A stretch of DNA of 45,801 bases from UBA7672 sp031419455 (GCA_031419455.1 JANOKS010000023.1:1-45801), one strand, 5' to 3'; counted from the stretch's first letter, positions 24,138 to 32,557 are shown. The notes: a model not told the origin generated them from the letters alone. Numbers and translations: made by a program.

Positions 24138-26407
24138 TAATATTTCGCGTAAGCGCTGTAGTTCGCGGACGTGTAGGCGTGGTGGCCCTTCTTGCGCAAG
24201 TCTACGAAGGTCAGCACAACGCCTGCAATGTTGGCGTGGAAATCGCGTAGGATTTTCATCGTGTCGCGCAGCGTGTTCCGGTTGGTCTTGCGCCAGCGCG
24301 TGGCGACGACGACCTGGTCCACCTTCGAGACAACCACGCGCGCCTCCGCCATCAGCAGGATCGGGCCCGTGTCGATGACGATCAGATCGTAGCTCTGCTG
24401 CAGCAACAGGAGCAGCGCGTCGAAGGCGCGGCTGCCGAACACATCGCGCGGCGTATGCTTGCGGTCCGACAGCGGCATGATGTGAAGGCCTGTCTTGTCG
24501 TCCGTCTTGATGACGTCCTCCAGCTTGGCCTCGCCGAACAGGTATTCCAGAAGTCCGGCTTCGGATGCAACGCCCGACGTTTCCGTCAGCTGGCGCAACC
24601 GGATGTCGCCGTCGATCACGATGGTGCGCGTGCCTGACATCGAGGCCATGCGCCCGAGGCAGAACGTCATGCTCGTCTTGCCTTCGCTCGGCAGCGACGA
24701 GACCACCGCAACCGTCTTGGCCGCCTTGTCGATATCGGCGAACATGATCGAGGCGCGCAGGTGGCGGAACGCTTCGGCAAAGCCCGAGTGCGGCTTGTCC
24801 ACGAGATAGTCGCCAGGCTTCGCACGCACTTTCGAGAACGCCGTTGCGGGCGGCAGCAGCGGAATCTGACCGATATAGGGAACGCCGGCGACCTGCTCGA
24901 CTTCCTCTGGCGAGGACATGTAGTTGTCGAGCAGCTCCAGAATGAGCCCGACCAGACCCGCCAGCGCGAGGCCCAGCATGAAGCCCAGCATCAGATTGAG
25001 ATTGGTGTTGGGAAAGCTCGGCCCGCCGGGCACGGGCGCATAGCTGTCCACCACGGCGTCAGCCTCGGTGATGCCTTTCAGCTCGGCAGTTTCCTTGAAG
25101 CGGCCGTTGAACTCCTCGAACAGCGTGCGCGTGGCGTCGGCGTCGCGCTCGAGCGCCGCCTGCTGCACGCCAGCGCGATTGTTGGCTGTCAGTTCGCCCT
25201 TGGCGCGGCCGAGGCTGCCCTGCAGGCTGGAGACGCGCTCGCGCGCGATCAGGACTTCCTGGTCCAGCGAAGAGGCGATGCGCTGCAGTTCGGCGTTGAT
25301 CTGCCGCTCATTGTCCTGCTCTTCGGCGATCACCCGCTGATACTCCGGGTGCTTGATGTCGTAGCGGCGAACAACGTCAGACTTGCGGGCGGTGAGCACG
25401 CTCTGGGCGGCGCGGAGATTGGCGATCGTTGCCGAATTCTGGGCCTCGGCGATCGTGTCGATGCTGGCGCCGCCACGCATCTGGCTATTCATGTTGCGCA
25501 GCCGCGCGCTCTTGGTCGCGTATTCCGATTGCGCAGTGGTCAGCTGGGCGTTGATTTCACGTATTGTCTGTTCGGTCAGGGTGTCGCCGCCGGTGCGCAG
25601 CAGGCCGGTGCTTGCACGGTGCGCCTCGACCTTGCTCTCGGCATCGCGAAGCTCGTCGCGCAGTTCGGCGACGCGGGCGTCGAGCCATTCCTGCGCGCGG
25701 CGCGTCGCCGCGAATTTCGTGTCGAGCTGGTTGTCGAGATAGACGTCAGCCAGCGTGTTGGCGATCGAGGCCGCAGTTTTCCGATCGGCGCTGGTCGCGC
25801 TGATCTCGATGATGAACGTGTTGCCGAGGCGATTGACCCACACGGCGTTACGCACTGTTCCGATCACGCCGTCGAGTTCGGCGCGCGCGGCATCGGCCGG
25901 ATCGACTGGCGGCGCATTGCTCTCCGCGTCATTCTTTCCGAAGGGAAGAAGCCCCTTGATGAAGGATTTGGCGCCCGCGACGTTCTTGTCCCAGTCGCTC
26001 GGTACTGCCTTGGCGCCGTTGAATTCGGGGTTGTTGACCAGGTCCAGCCGCTTGACCAGCTTCTCGATCAGCGTGCGGCTGCGCAGGATTTCGGCCTCGG
26101 TCTCGATGGCGCCGACATTGGCCGGCATTCCCGATAGCACTGCGCCGATATCGACCACATTCTGGTCGCGCGAATTGATGATGACGCGCGATGTGGCCGT
26201 ATAAGCCGCCTTCAGCTGGAAGGTCTGGAAGGCGACGACGGCGAAGGTCAGCGCGAACACGGCGAGCATGACGCCCAGCCTCCGCCGCACGGCGCGGACG
26301 ATGCGCTGCACGGTGATGACGTTCTCGCCTTCTCCGACGGGACCCAGAAGCATGGGCGCACCGCGCGGATAGCCAGTGGCCATCTCGATGTGGGAGATCT
26401 TGTTCAC
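24125..26407 (-). CDS. Polysaccharide co-polymerase/BY-type tyrosine kinase (Wzc/ExoP type)
   Basis: A 760-residue inner-membrane protein. An N-terminal Wzz domain starts with a membrane helix (about 45-65), followed by a long periplasmic coiled coil (about 210-440), a second helix (LMLGFMLGLALAGLVGLI, about 470-490) and a cytoplasmic ATPase: Walker A SLPSEGKT (571-578), Walker A' in TIVIDGDIRLRQL (about 595-607), Walker B YDLIVIDTGP (673-682). The last 16 residues hold five tyrosines (745, 750, 753, 756, 757), the autophosphorylation cluster. It controls polysaccharide chain length and export. The GTG start at 26407 has GGAG six bases before it. Confidence 0.95.
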   Translation of the reverse strand: MNKISHIEMATGYPRGAPMLLGPVGEGENVITVQRIVRAVRRRLGVMLAVFALTFAVVAFQTFQLKAAYTATSRVIINSRDQNVVDIGAVLSGMPANVGAIETEAEILRSRTLIEKLVKRLDLVNNPEFNGAKAVPSDWDKNVAGAKSFIKGLLPFGKNDAESNAPPVDPADAARAELDGVIGTVRNAVWVNRLGNTFIIEISATSADRKTAASIANTLADVYLDNQLDTKFAATRRAQEWLDARVAELRDELRDAESKVEAHRASTGLLRTGGDTLTEQTIREINAQLTTAQSEYATKSARLRNMNSQMRGGASIDTIAEAQNSATIANLRAAQSVLTARKSDVVRRYDIKHPEYQRVIAEEQDNERQINAELQRIASSLDQEVLIARERVSSLQGSLGRAKGELTANNRAGVQQAALERDADATRTLFEEFNGRFKETAELKGITEADAVVDSYAPVPGGPSFPNTNLNLMLGFMLGLALAGLVGLILELLDNYMSSPEEVEQVAGVPYIGQIPLLPPATAFSKVRAKPGDYLVDKPHSGFAEAFRHLRASIMFADIDKAAKTVAVVSSLPSEGKTSMTFCLGRMASMSGTRTIVIDGDIRLRQLTETSGVASEAGLLEYLFGEAKLEDVIKTDDKTGLHIMPLSDRKHTPRDVFGSRAFDALLLLLQQSYDLIVIDTGPILLMAEARVVVSKVDQVVVATRWRKTNRNTLRDTMKILRDFHANIAGVVLTFVDLRKKGHHAYTSANYSAYAKYYQDT

Positions 26408-26423
26408 ACTTTACTCCAGTCCG

Positions 26424-26441
26424 GCCCGGGCGACTCCGGGC
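26424..26441 (-). terminator. Hairpin between barrel and wzc-like genes
   Basis: GCCCGG (26424-26429) and CCGGGC (26436-26441) form a six-pair stem with a six-base loop, in the 58-base gap between the barrel stop and the wzc-like start. No U-tract follows, so it is more likely an RNA-stability or attenuation stem than a full terminator. Confidence 0.35.
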
Positions 26442-26465
26442 TTGCCGTTTCGGCGCAGTTCTCCC

Positions 26466-27689
26466 CTACGGGAAGAAGCGCACGCCTATGCTCAGCACGT
26501 TCTGGTCCAGATCCGGGCCGGCGGTCCCGCCGCTCGATTCCTGGGCGCGGCCAGAGTACTGCGCTTCGATACGCGCGTGCCGGTTGAGCTTCCAGGCGGC
26601 GCCGAACCAGCCAGCCAGGGCATCGTCCTCGCGGTCGATCAATGTGCCTTCAAACGTATCGTTCTCCATGCGGAGGCCGCCGAACAGCAGCACATTGCGA
26701 TAGAGCTCGTGATCGACGCGGACGCCATAGACCGAGCTGACGGCGGTGGCGGAGGCGGCGAGGCCCGGATCGGTGGCGCCGCGGAAGGCTTCAAACGTGA
26801 CGGTGGTGAGCTGTGTCGGGAACCACTGTACGTTGGCGGCGACGCTGAGACCGCTCGTATCGTCGAAGGCATCGCGTTCATCGTTGAAGCTGCCGACCGC
26901 GATCTCGCCACGGAACGGAGCGGCGAGTTCAAAGTTCACGCCGGCGTCGATCGTGGTGCGCGTGCCATCGCGGTTGGAGGAATAATCCAGCTCGCTCCGG
27001 CGGCCCTGCACGAACACGGCGACATCCGGGGAGATGGCGTAGGAGGCGCGTGCATTGATGTAGGTGTCCGTATTGTCGCGCTGCTGCTGGGCCTGGTCGT
27101 ACTCCTGCTCGCGCATGCCGACCGTGGCTTCAAGCTGGACGCGGTCCATGCGGTAGCTGGCGCCGGCGAACACGCCATAGCCGTCGAACGCAGCTGGTTC
27201 CAACGCGCCGTTCGACGCCGGCTCGTAGCGCTCCTCGGTCACGTGCTGGGAGTCGACGCCAGCCCGGAGCGCGAAGCTCCGCGTCACATCGAGACGGCCA
27301 TTCAGGTAGACCTTGTAGTCCGTCGATGTTTCGCTGTCGTAATCCCTGTATTCCTCGTGGTCGATGGTGCCGCCCAGTGCAATCTCATGGGTCGACCAGG
27401 TCGAACGTGCATCCACCTGCGGCTGGATCCGTAAGATCAAGTCGCTGTCCTTGTTTGTTGCCTCGGCGAAGATATTGTCGTTGTAGGCGGCCGAGGCGCC
27501 GATGCTCGCATTGATGTCGAACACGCCAGCGCGCACGGGCACGGGGTCGAGCTCGGGCTGCGCGCGTTCCGTCACAGCGGTGTAGCGGCCGCGCAGGAAC
27601 GGATTGTCGCCTTCCTGGGCAAGCGCGCCGGGCGCCATGATCGCGACAAGCGCGGTGGTAACCATCAGTGCATTGAGACGGAGCTTCAT
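26466..27689 (-). CDS. Outer-membrane beta-barrel protein of the polysaccharide locus
   Basis: A 407-residue exported protein with a signal peptide (MKLRLNALMVTTALVAIMAPGALA, cleaved before QEGDN). The mature part alternates short hydrophobic strands with polar turns and ends in GVRFFP, a C-terminal Phe-rich strand typical of BAM-inserted barrels. ASIGASAAYNDNIFAEATN is the NDNIF motif of the alphaproteobacterial barrel family found beside Wza/Wzc genes. It may form the outer-membrane channel or assist export of the polymer. Good ribosome site AAGGTGA nine bases before the ATG. Confidence 0.85.
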   Translation of the reverse strand: MKLRLNALMVTTALVAIMAPGALAQEGDNPFLRGRYTAVTERAQPELDPVPVRAGVFDINASIGASAAYNDNIFAEATNKDSDLILRIQPQVDARSTWSTHEIALGGTIDHEEYRDYDSETSTDYKVYLNGRLDVTRSFALRAGVDSQHVTEERYEPASNGALEPAAFDGYGVFAGASYRMDRVQLEATVGMREQEYDQAQQQRDNTDTYINARASYAISPDVAVFVQGRRSELDYSSNRDGTRTTIDAGVNFELAAPFRGEIAVGSFNDERDAFDDTSGLSVAANVQWFPTQLTTVTFEAFRGATDPGLAASATAVSSVYGVRVDHELYRNVLLFGGLRMENDTFEGTLIDREDDALAGWFGAAWKLNRHARIEAQYSGRAQESSGGTAGPDLDQNVLSIGVRFFP

Positions 27690-27813
27690 GAGCGTTCACC
27701 TTCTGGAAGCGCGATTTCGCGGAATAGGTAGCAAGTTCGGGGCCGGGAGACGCATAACTTCGCCTGCCAGTTGATTCAGGTACTTAGCAAGACTGCCCTC
27801 TCGAAAGGGTGCC

Positions 27814-27827
27814 CTGTCCTGGGACAG
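27814..27827. repeat. CTGTCC-TG-GGACAG palindrome downstream of wza-like gene
   Basis: Six-base arms with a two-base centre lie in the 153-base gap between the wza-like stop and the barrel start; a weaker CCCT/AGGG stem precedes it. It may be a short hairpin in the polysaccharide transcript or an operator. Nothing else is seen in this gap. Confidence 0.3.
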
Positions 27828-27842
27828 CCGGACGATTACGGG

Positions 27843-28409
27843 TCAGAAAAAGCGTTCGCGCACGCGGATGGTGTCTCCCGGACGAACAACCGTGGTGGGC
27901 GTGAGCACAACCTCGCGCTCGTTCGGGCTGTCCACGCTCTTCACGAGAATCCGGCCCTTGTCGGCGCGGTAGGTAAAGTCGCCGGCGCTCGCGATTGCGT
28001 TCATCACGGTCAGTCCTGAAACGAACGGATATTCGCCCGGCTTGTTAACCTCGCCAAGGATGTAATACGGACGTCCCTTCACCAGTTCCGCCGTCACCTT
28101 CGGATCGCGCAGGTAGCCGTCCTTGAGACGCGCTTCGATGCTCTGGCTTGCCTCGGTGAGTGTGAGATTGCCGATTGGCGCCTGGCCGATCAGCGACATC
28201 GCGATCTCGCCTTCACCATCAACCACGAAATTGCCCGACAGTTCGGGCTCGCCATAGACGGTAACCTTGATCTCGTCGCCCGAGCCGAGCCGATAGCCGG
28301 TCAGTCCCGCCGGCGCGGCGTCAACCGGCCCGCCATTGACGGGGCCGGACGCACACGCCGCCAGCAACACGGCGCCGATGCCAATGACCGCGGTCGCAAG
28401 GATCTTCAT
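27843..28409 (-). CDS. Polysaccharide export lipoprotein, Wza/ExoF type
   Basis: A 188-residue outer-membrane lipoprotein. The signal sequence ends in the lipobox VLLAACASG, so Cys is lipidated. The Poly_export domain follows (YRLGSGDEIKVTVYGEPEL, about 39-57) and one SLBB domain with GEVNKPGEYPFVSGLTVMNAI (about 119-139). It is half the length of E. coli Wza, like short ExoF-type exporters, which pair with a separate barrel. The ATG at 28409 gives the proper lipoprotein start; a TTG at 28418 overlaps the phosphatase gene. It probably acts with the neighbouring barrel and Wzc-like kinase. Confidence 0.93.
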   Translation of the reverse strand: MKILATAVIGIGAVLLAACASGPVNGGPVDAAPAGLTGYRLGSGDEIKVTVYGEPELSGNFVVDGEGEIAMSLIGQAPIGNLTLTEASQSIEARLKDGYLRDPKVTAELVKGRPYYILGEVNKPGEYPFVSGLTVMNAIASAGDFTYRADKGRILVKSVDSPNEREVVLTPTTVVRPGDTIRVRERFF

Positions 28410-28414
28410 GGGAT

Positions 28415-29341
28415 TCAACTCTGAACCTCGTGATGTGTTCGTGTGTCCATCGCTGGCTCTGGGGAGAGGCCAGTCGAGAGGAAGTCCACGGCCTCATGCT
28501 CAAACCGGGCCGCCGTCAGCCGGCCGCTGAGATAGGCGCCTGTATCGATGCCAATCCGCCTCGAATCGCGGTGCGGGCGGGTTGAGGGCGTGTGGCCATG
28601 AACCACGACAGCTCCCAGTGGCCGGGAGTCATTGAGAAACTCCTCGCGGATCCACAGCATGTCCTGTTCGGACTGTCTGGCGAGGTCCACACCCGGGCGC
28701 ACCCCAGCGTGCACGAACATGTAGCCGCCAATCTGAACGCTGAGCCGCAGGCTCATCAGGAAATCGATGTGCTCGGGCGGCAGGGCGCGGTTCAACGCGT
28801 CCGAGGCGATGGCCCATTCCTCCCTGGATGTGCGCGTTCGCGGCGGCCTCACACCGTAAGACACCAGCGTTTCCGCGCCGCCAAACTCCGTCCAGCGCGG
28901 CCCCATCGCCGGCTCATTAAGGAACTGAAGCATCGCCGCTTCATGGTTCCCCTTCAGGAAATACGTCTCGAATGGGGACACGAGATCGCCCAGCAGGAGA
29001 TCGATCACCCGCTTCGACTGGAAGCCCCGGTCAATGTAGTCACCAAGGAAAATCAGGATCGGCCTGTCTTTTGCCGGCTCTCCAAGCGCGTCCTTGCGAA
29101 TGATCTGGAGCAGCTTCTCCAGCAGGTCGGCGCGACCATGTATGTCGCCCACCGCATAGATACGGCGTCCTTCCGGAGCGGCGGCGGGCGGACTGCCGAA
29201 CGACGCGGCTTTGGAACCCGTTTCCGCCGATTCTGGCGGCCCCAGACCCGCGGCGAAATGGACACATGCGTCCCACGCTCCGAGCGCCCACTTGCGCCAG
29301 GAGTCCAGCCATTCCCGCATTCGCAGGGGCGGAAACCTCAA
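28415..29341 (-). CDS. Serine/threonine phosphatase-like metallophosphoesterase (PPP family)
   Basis: A 308-residue phosphatase with the full PPP metal-site series: GDIHGR (about 65-70), GDYIDRG (about 100-106), GNHE (about 131-134), HAG (about 216-218) and HGHT (about 250-253). The TTG start has GGGAG six bases upstream; an internal ATG at 29320 is the alternative. It opens the leftward run phosphatase-wza-barrel-wzc, so it could remove phosphate from the Wzc tyrosine cluster or from a nucleotide-sugar product; that role is inferred from position only. Bis(5'-nucleosyl)-tetraphosphatase ApaH is a less likely alternative. Confidence 0.9.
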   Translation of the reverse strand: MRFPPLRMREWLDSWRKWALGAWDACVHFAAGLGPPESAETGSKAASFGSPPAAAPEGRRIYAVGDIHGRADLLEKLLQIIRKDALGEPAKDRPILIFLGDYIDRGFQSKRVIDLLLGDLVSPFETYFLKGNHEAAMLQFLNEPAMGPRWTEFGGAETLVSYGVRPPRTRTSREEWAIASDALNRALPPEHIDFLMSLRLSVQIGGYMFVHAGVRPGVDLARQSEQDMLWIREEFLNDSRPLGAVVVHGHTPSTRPHRDSRRIGIDTGAYLSGRLTAARFEHEAVDFLSTGLSPEPAMDTRTHHEVQS

Positions 29342-29506
29342 CAGGAACTCCCGAACTTGGCCGCCGCCGGGATTCGGCGGAACCCGCTGCCACGCAACAG
29401 GCGAGCCACGCCATCCCGCACGCCGTGGTGTAACCAGTCGTTAACTAGTGTGAATGCGGAACGTTACCACGTTGCGGCAGGCGCCTGGCTTGCACCTGTC
29501 ACGCCG
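29342..29506. promoter_or_regulatory. Divergent intergenic region of the polysaccharide locus
   Basis: A 165-base region between the leftward phosphatase-wza-wzc run and the rightward glycosyltransferase. It must hold both promoters. AACGTT and ACGTT elements are close together near 29460-29472, and GTTAACTAG lies at 29441-29449. No clear -35/-10 pair can be fixed by eye. Confidence 0.35.
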
Positions 29507-30688
29507 ATGACGCATGTCGCCTTCTTCGCCCACGACGCCCACGACGCCGCCGTGCGCCGCAGGGTGCAGGGATTCCGCGACGACGGCCTGCAGGTGACCG
29601 GATTCACCATGCGCCGTGGGGATCAGGGACGCGTCGACTGGGACAATGTCGATCTCGGCCGGACCTTTGACGCAGCCTATCTCCAGCGCATCAAGTCCAT
29701 CTCCCGAGGCGCACGGCTGGCCGCAGCACAGCGAGACATGCTGGCCCGGGCCGACGTCATCTACGCGCGCAACCTCGACATGCTGGCGACCGCCTTCCTC
29801 GCCCGGCGCCATGCCGGCCTCACGACGCCGATCATCTATGAAGCGCTGGACGTTCATCGTTTGCTGACCAGGAAAGACGTGCTCGGCCTGATGGTTCGCC
29901 GCCTCGAAGGCGCGCTGCTGACGCGCACGAAAGCTCTCGTGGTTTCCTCGCCGGGCTTCCTCCGCAATCATTTCGAGCTGCGGCATCGCGGACGGTACGT
30001 CCCGCATATCCTCGAAAACCGACTCGCCGCCGGCGCCGACTACGGCCCCCGCCCGTCGCGCACCGCCGTTCGCACCGGCCCGCTGCAACTCGGCTGGATC
30101 GGCATGCTTCGCTGCCGTCGCTCACTCGACCTGCTGCGACAAGTGGCGCGCGAGGCAGGACCCAGCATCCAGATTCATCTTCACGGCGTGCCTGCACTCA
30201 CCGAAATTCCGGACTTCCACGAACGCGTCCAGGGCGTCCCCAACCTCACCTTCCACGGTCGCTACCGCTCCCCTGAAGACCTTGCCCGCATCTATGCTGA
30301 TCTAGACGTCGTCTGGGCCGGCGACTTCATGGAGGCGGGCTTCAATTCGACATGGCTGCTGCCCAACCGGATCTACGAAGGCGGCTATTATGGCGTACCG
30401 TCGATCGCCCCCTCCGGCACGCAGACCGCCAGCTGGATCGAGGCGCGGGGCGTCGGCTTTACGCTGCCCGAGAACCTCGCCGCCACCCTGCCCGCGCTGG
30501 TCCGCAGCCTCGCCGCCAACGGATCACCCGTCGCGGTTCATCGGAAGCGGTTACTCGACCTGCCCCAGTCCACATTCGTTGCGCCGCGCGGCGAACTGGC
30601 CAGCCTGATCAACCGGGCGCTGGGCCTGCCCAGTGCACAGGGTATTGCTGAACCGCACCGCACCGAAATATCGCACGCCGCCGGATAG
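29507..30688 (+). CDS. Glycosyltransferase family 4-like protein, ExoL-like
   Basis: A 393-residue cytosolic transferase. The N-terminal domain starts MTHVAFFAHDAHDAAVRRRV, then ADVIYARNLDMLATAFLARR; the second Rossmann domain begins PLQLGWIGMLRCRRSLDLL (about 186-204) and carries LARIYADLDVVWAGDF (about 261-276). The last part holds PNRIYEGGYYGVPSIAPSGTQ, the donor-binding E-x7-E-like region. The pattern fits ExoL-like transferases that add glucose-type residues during succinoglycan-like synthesis; the donor sugar is unknown. The long open frame upstream is a shadow of the phosphatase gene. Divergent from the phosphatase operon. Confidence 0.85.
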   Translation: MTHVAFFAHDAHDAAVRRRVQGFRDDGLQVTGFTMRRGDQGRVDWDNVDLGRTFDAAYLQRIKSISRGARLAAAQRDMLARADVIYARNLDMLATAFLARRHAGLTTPIIYEALDVHRLLTRKDVLGLMVRRLEGALLTRTKALVVSSPGFLRNHFELRHRGRYVPHILENRLAAGADYGPRPSRTAVRTGPLQLGWIGMLRCRRSLDLLRQVAREAGPSIQIHLHGVPALTEIPDFHERVQGVPNLTFHGRYRSPEDLARIYADLDVVWAGDFMEAGFNSTWLLPNRIYEGGYYGVPSIAPSGTQTASWIEARGVGFTLPENLAATLPALVRSLAANGSPVAVHRKRLLDLPQSTFVAPRGELASLINRALGLPSAQGIAEPHRTEISHAAG

Positions 30689-30864
30689 CGCGGGCTTGCT
30701 TCCCCCGAAACACAATCAAAAGTAGCGCAACTCGACATTCTGGCGTCCCCGCTGAGATATTGTGGCGTTGTATGTGTTCGGGGGCTTGTGTGATATCGAC
30801 TGGTTGTCGGGATCATTGGGAGGCGCATTCGGCCACCGTACAGACTCGATCCCGGACAATCGAT

Positions 30865-31584
30865 ATGCTGCACAACTTGAACACGCCCGTGAGGACCTCC
30901 GTTCTGACTGACGAGACTCTTGAGCTTCTCGACGAGCCCGTCATCGACCTGGTCGCGGACAACGCGCAATTGCGCGTTGCACTGGCCGGAGCGGAACGGG
31001 CCGGCGCACGCTCTGACATCATCACGGCAGAACTGCAGCACCGCATCGGGAATCTCCCGGCGGTCGTCCAGGCCATGGCCCGCCAGACCTTCAGGCATTC
31101 CGACCCCGTCCAGCTCAGCGAGTTCGGCGCGCGGCTCAATGCCCTCGGCATGGCGCAGGCGATCCTGATCGAGTCGGAAACGCGGATCGCCACACTCGCC
31201 GAAGTTATCACCAGCGCCCTCGCGCCGCATGGCGCGGATGGCGCCCACGGCGATCGCATAGACATGGAAGGGCCTGAGATTCCGCTGGAAGGCCGCCGGG
31301 CACATGCGCTCACCCTCGCCCTTCACGAGCTTGCAACCAACGCGGCAAAATACGGAGCCTTGTCGATTGAGTCCGGACGGATCGAAATCAGCTGGACGCG
31401 AAACGATGACCAGCTGGAACTCGTCTGGCGCGAACATGGAGGCCCGCCCTGCGCGCCTCCGGACCGAAGGGGTTTTGGCTCATTCCTGATTACCCGGAAC
31501 CTCGGCGTCGCCTTCAATGGCGCAGTGGAACTTGATTTCCACAACGCCGGCCTGGTCTGCCGCTTGCGGGCGCCGGCTCTCTGA
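30865..31584 (+). CDS. Soluble HWE/HisKA_2-type histidine kinase
   Basis: A 239-residue kinase with no membrane segment or PAS domain. A coiled segment (about 20-50) leads to the phospho-acceptor box in AELQHRIGNLPAVVQAMARQ (His at about residue 59), the alphaproteobacterial HisKA_2/HWE type. The ATP-binding lid shows ALHELATNAAKYGALS (about 157-172), with WREHGGPP (about 198-205) and GFGSFLITRNLGV (about 213-225). This class of kinase feeds PhyR in the general stress response, and the gene converges on nepR-ecfG, 13 bases from the sigma gene. The ATG at 30865 is chosen since upstream residues are Cys-rich and unlike the family. Confidence 0.88.
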   Translation: MLHNLNTPVRTSVLTDETLELLDEPVIDLVADNAQLRVALAGAERAGARSDIITAELQHRIGNLPAVVQAMARQTFRHSDPVQLSEFGARLNALGMAQAILIESETRIATLAEVITSALAPHGADGAHGDRIDMEGPEIPLEGRRAHALTLALHELATNAAKYGALSIESGRIEISWTRNDDQLELVWREHGGPPCAPPDRRGFGSFLITRNLGVAFNGAVELDFHNAGLVCRLRAPAL

Positions 31585-31597
31585 ACGACGCGAGGGA

Positions 31598-32200
31598 TCA
31601 GGTCGAAACGGCAACCCCAACACCATGCGCCGGCTGGACCTGCATCGCCGCAGCTTCCGTCATGATCGTGTTGAAAGCCGTCGAGGCCGAAACGTCGGAC
31701 TGCGCTCGCTGCTTTCCACTCTGACGCTCCAGAATGCCGACAAGCTCCGCTCGCGCGCGATTGACGCGGCTCTTTACCGTGCCGATTGCACATCCGCAGA
31801 TCGCCGCTGTGTCTGCGTAGGAAAGCCCCGCCGCCGTCACCAGGACCAGCGCCTGGCGCTGATCGAACGACAGCATCTGCATGGCGTTCCTCACATCAAG
31901 CAACTCCTCCCGCATCGACGGATCGTCGTTGGCGACCAGCGTGCTTTCCGCAACACCCGGATCGAGGGCTACGCTTCGCCACGCACGTCGTCCGCGCGAA
32001 TAGTGTTCATTACGCAGGATCGTGAACAGCCATGCCTTGAAGTTGGTGCCGGCCTGATAGCTGCTCCGCGCCCGCCATGCCTTGATCATCGTTTCCTGCG
32101 CCAGATCCTCGGCCTCGGGGCGGTGCGTCATGCTGAAAGCGAACGCACGGAGATGAGGGATCAGTGCAATGAGCTGAGACTTGAAGGTGCCGTCATCAAT
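31598..32200 (-). CDS. ecfG: Extracytoplasmic-function sigma factor EcfG (general stress response)
   Basis: About 200 residues with sigma region 2 (LIPHLRAFAFSMTHRPEAED, LAQETMIKAWRARSSYQAGT) and region 4 (LSFDQRQALVLVTAAGLSYA, DTAAICGCAIGTVKSRVNRA), matching the EcfG/SigT class. No ATG, GTG, TTG or CTG lies in frame between the nepR region and the expected N-terminus; the codon at the right spot is ATT (32200-32198), followed by DDGTFKSQL. An unusual start, coupled reinitiation from nepR or a sequencing slip are possible. It directs RNA polymerase to GGAAC/CGTT promoters and is held by NepR, just upstream. Confidence 0.88.
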   Translation of the reverse strand: MDDGTFKSQLIALIPHLRAFAFSMTHRPEAEDLAQETMIKAWRARSSYQAGTNFKAWLFTILRNEHYSRGRRAWRSVALDPGVAESTLVANDDPSMREELLDVRNAMQMLSFDQRQALVLVTAAGLSYADTAAICGCAIGTVKSRVNRARAELVGILERQSGKQRAQSDVSASTAFNTIMTEAAAMQVQPAHGVGVAVST

Positions 32201-32223
32201 GGGGGCGAACGCGGGCTCAGGTC

Positions 32224-32391
32224 CTACAGATGCGTGTGGGCCTGATCCGCTTCCACCAGCAACAGCAGGAAGCCCTCCGGCGGCGGTTCTGCGACCACGC
32301 CCGCGTAGACCAGTCTGAGCGCTTTGCCGATCGACCGCTGGCGAAATCTGGCGGCCTGCTGATGGCGGATCAGGTACTGGGTGTCTGACAT
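32224..32391 (-). CDS. nepR: Anti-sigma factor NepR
   Basis: A 55-residue protein. QRSIGKALRLVYAGVVAEPP followed by PEGFLLLLVEAD is a clear match to the NepR pattern (I-G-x-x-L-R-x-V-Y-x-x-V-v-x-E-P-x-P-x-x-f-x-x-L-L). NepR binds EcfG and blocks it until phosphorylated PhyR takes NepR away. The ATG at 32391 has GAGAGG eleven bases upstream and gives the usual size. Its stop lies 23 bases before the presumed ecfG start, and the two are one transcript. A PhyR gene, commonly beside it, is not within the window. Confidence 0.9.
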   Translation of the reverse strand: MSDTQYLIRHQQAARFRQRSIGKALRLVYAGVVAEPPPEGFLLLLVEADQAHTHL

Positions 32392-32490
32392 GCAATTGCG
32401 TGCCTCTCGCGCGGCAGGCAGGCGCCGCGGATTGAACTGGAACAAGTTGTCGAAGGAAAGCAGCCGGCGCACGTGGCGACAGCTCTCTGG

Positions 32491-32515
32491 TACGCTCGGC
32501 TGACAGGAAGGTTCC
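32491..32515 (-). promoter_or_regulatory. EcfG-type promoter candidate upstream of nepR-ecfG
   Basis: Read leftward: GGAAC (32515-32511), 16 bases, then CGTA (32494-32491), one base off the EcfG consensus GGAAC-N16/17-CGTT. A leader of about 95 bases would separate the start site from the nepR ATG. Positive autoregulation of nepR-ecfG is known for this system. Confidence 0.6.
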
Positions 32516-32557
32516 ACGAAGTTCCATCCGCCTGCGGGCGCTCGCCCAGGCAGACGG

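Noticed and set aside
24761..26137. 458-residue ORF antisense to the wzc-like gene
   Set aside because: Shadow; the BY-kinase reading has all Walker motifs and the Tyr cluster.
28592..29506. N-terminal 305-residue extension of the ExoL-like glycosyltransferase
   Set aside because: It is antisense to the phosphatase gene; the glycosyltransferase fold begins at the ATG at 29507.
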